Below, one piece after another: positions 50,280 through 50,586 of a stretch of 50,586 nucleotides of DNA. The stretch is from positions 1 through 50,586 of the forward strand of contig NZ_FNOZ01000030.1 of assembly GCF_900107175.1 (NCBI RefSeq), given 5' to 3'. The notes beneath the pieces were generated by a model. The model had not been told where the DNA came from. It worked only from the letters and a program-made list of their open reading frames with translations, and searched no databases. The position numbers and the translations under genes were made by a program. This DNA comes from Modestobacter sp. DSM 44400. GTDB lineage: Bacteria > Actinomycetota > Actinomycetes > Mycobacteriales > Geodermatophilaceae. Position 1 is the first letter of the stretch. Every line of letters begins with the position of its first letter.

Positions 50280-50586
50280 GCGTCTTCAAACTGAGTTCAC
50301 CAGTCGCCCGTCCGAGCGAGGCGACGGGACATCGTCATGATCATCGAGATGTGGATCATGGCTTCGTGGTGGGCTGGGAGCGTCTCGTAGTCCCGGACGC
50401 AGCGGCGGTGCTTGCTGATCCAGGCGAAGGTGCGTTCGACGACCCAGCGGCGCGGTAACACGTGGAAGCCGGTGAGGTCATCGGTCCGCTTGACGACCTG
50501 CACGGTCATCGACAGCACGGTCTTCGCCCAGGTCACCAGCCGTCCGGCGTAGCCGCCATCGGCCCACACCAGGCTGATCGTGTGAA
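50277..50586 (-). mobile_element. IS5-type insertion sequence, right end (partial)
   Basis: Contains the 3' end of a DDE transposase (stop at 50297) and ~20 bp of terminal sequence (GAGAGCGTCTTCAAACTGAG, from about 50277) abutting the broken XRE gene. The rest lies beyond the window, so the matching terminal repeat and target duplication cannot be checked. Confidence 0.65.
50297..50586 (-). CDS. IS5-family transposase, C-terminal part
   Basis: About 96 codons visible, open to the window edge. VWADGGYAGRLVTWAKTVLS carries the second catalytic Asp of the DDE triad (WADGGY), and LPRRWVVERTFAWISKHRRC has the catalytic Glu (RWVVERTFAW) with the following R/K-rich helix typical of IS5 (IS427/IS1031-like) transposases. 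The end RDYETLPAHHEAMIHISMIM is the usual C-terminus. The visible part is intact. Confidence 0.88.
   Translation of the reverse strand, partial: HTISLVWADGGYAGRLVTWAKTVLSMTVQVVKRTDDLTGFHVLPRRWVVERTFAWISKHRRCVRDYETLPAHHEAMIHISMIMTMSRRLARTGDW

Overview
The window reads as chromosome from a very GC-rich actinobacterium. Codon third positions are almost always G or C, GTG starts are frequent, there is an F420/PPOX-type flavin-fold protein and a mycothiol-dependent-isomerase-like protein, and the classic SRP RNA - dnaX - ybaB - recR block is present. The style fits Geodermatophilaceae or a relative, but that family placement is inference; no rRNA or other marker here settles it.

Layout. 1-1,601 is debris: a truncated IS3-type orfA, about 600 bp with no recognisable gene, and a collapsed UDP-glucose dehydrogenase gene. 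1,638-4,725 holds an FMN-dependent alpha-hydroxy-acid oxidase, a secreted membrane-anchored protein and a MarR regulator. 4,829-12,583 is the standout: seven tightly packed same-strand genes, almost all starting inside the stop codon of the gene before. They encode a complete set of ADP-glycero-manno-heptose enzymes (GmhA, HldE and a GmhB-like phosphatase fused to a GT2 glycosyltransferase) plus two GT9 heptosyltransferase-like enzymes and two further glycosyltransferases. A UDP-glucuronate decarboxylase-like gene converges on it. 13,908-15,880 is a decayed region (livM relic next to a regulator lacking its N-terminus).

15,885-23,220 contains DUF2630, VOC, prephenate dehydrogenase and PaaI-thioesterase genes, the tRNA-deaminase block (TadA-associated protein, HAD hydrolase, tadA), two tRNA-Ser genes, a Ser/Thr kinase, an EamA-permease relic and the SRP RNA. 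23,310-27,506 is dnaX, a HAD phosphatase, ybaB and recR, followed by a Fic-protein remnant. 27,994-33,952 is a five-gene oligopeptide/nickel-type ABC importer. 34,056-39,663 holds small redox and detoxification genes (Rieske, double VOC, PPOX, pirin, maleylpyruvate-isomerase-like) and an ABC-F ATPase. 39,720-46,564 is a small HTH regulator divergent from a complete Mrp Na+/H+ antiporter operon in which MrpA and MrpB are fused. 46,577-47,781 is an AbiEi-like pseudogene bracketed by two near-identical palindromic repeats. 47,794-49,692 is leuA with a leucine-rich leader peptide. The window ends in an XRE regulator truncated next to an IS5-type element.

How the genes work together. The 4.8-12.6 kb operon would make ADP-activated heptose from sedoheptulose-7-phosphate and transfer it to an unknown surface glycan or metabolite, which is unusual for an organism without LPS. 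Several genes share one promoter architecture: a TAnnnT box ending 6-8 nt before the start codon, implying leaderless mRNAs. The leuA leader peptide appears to be one of them.
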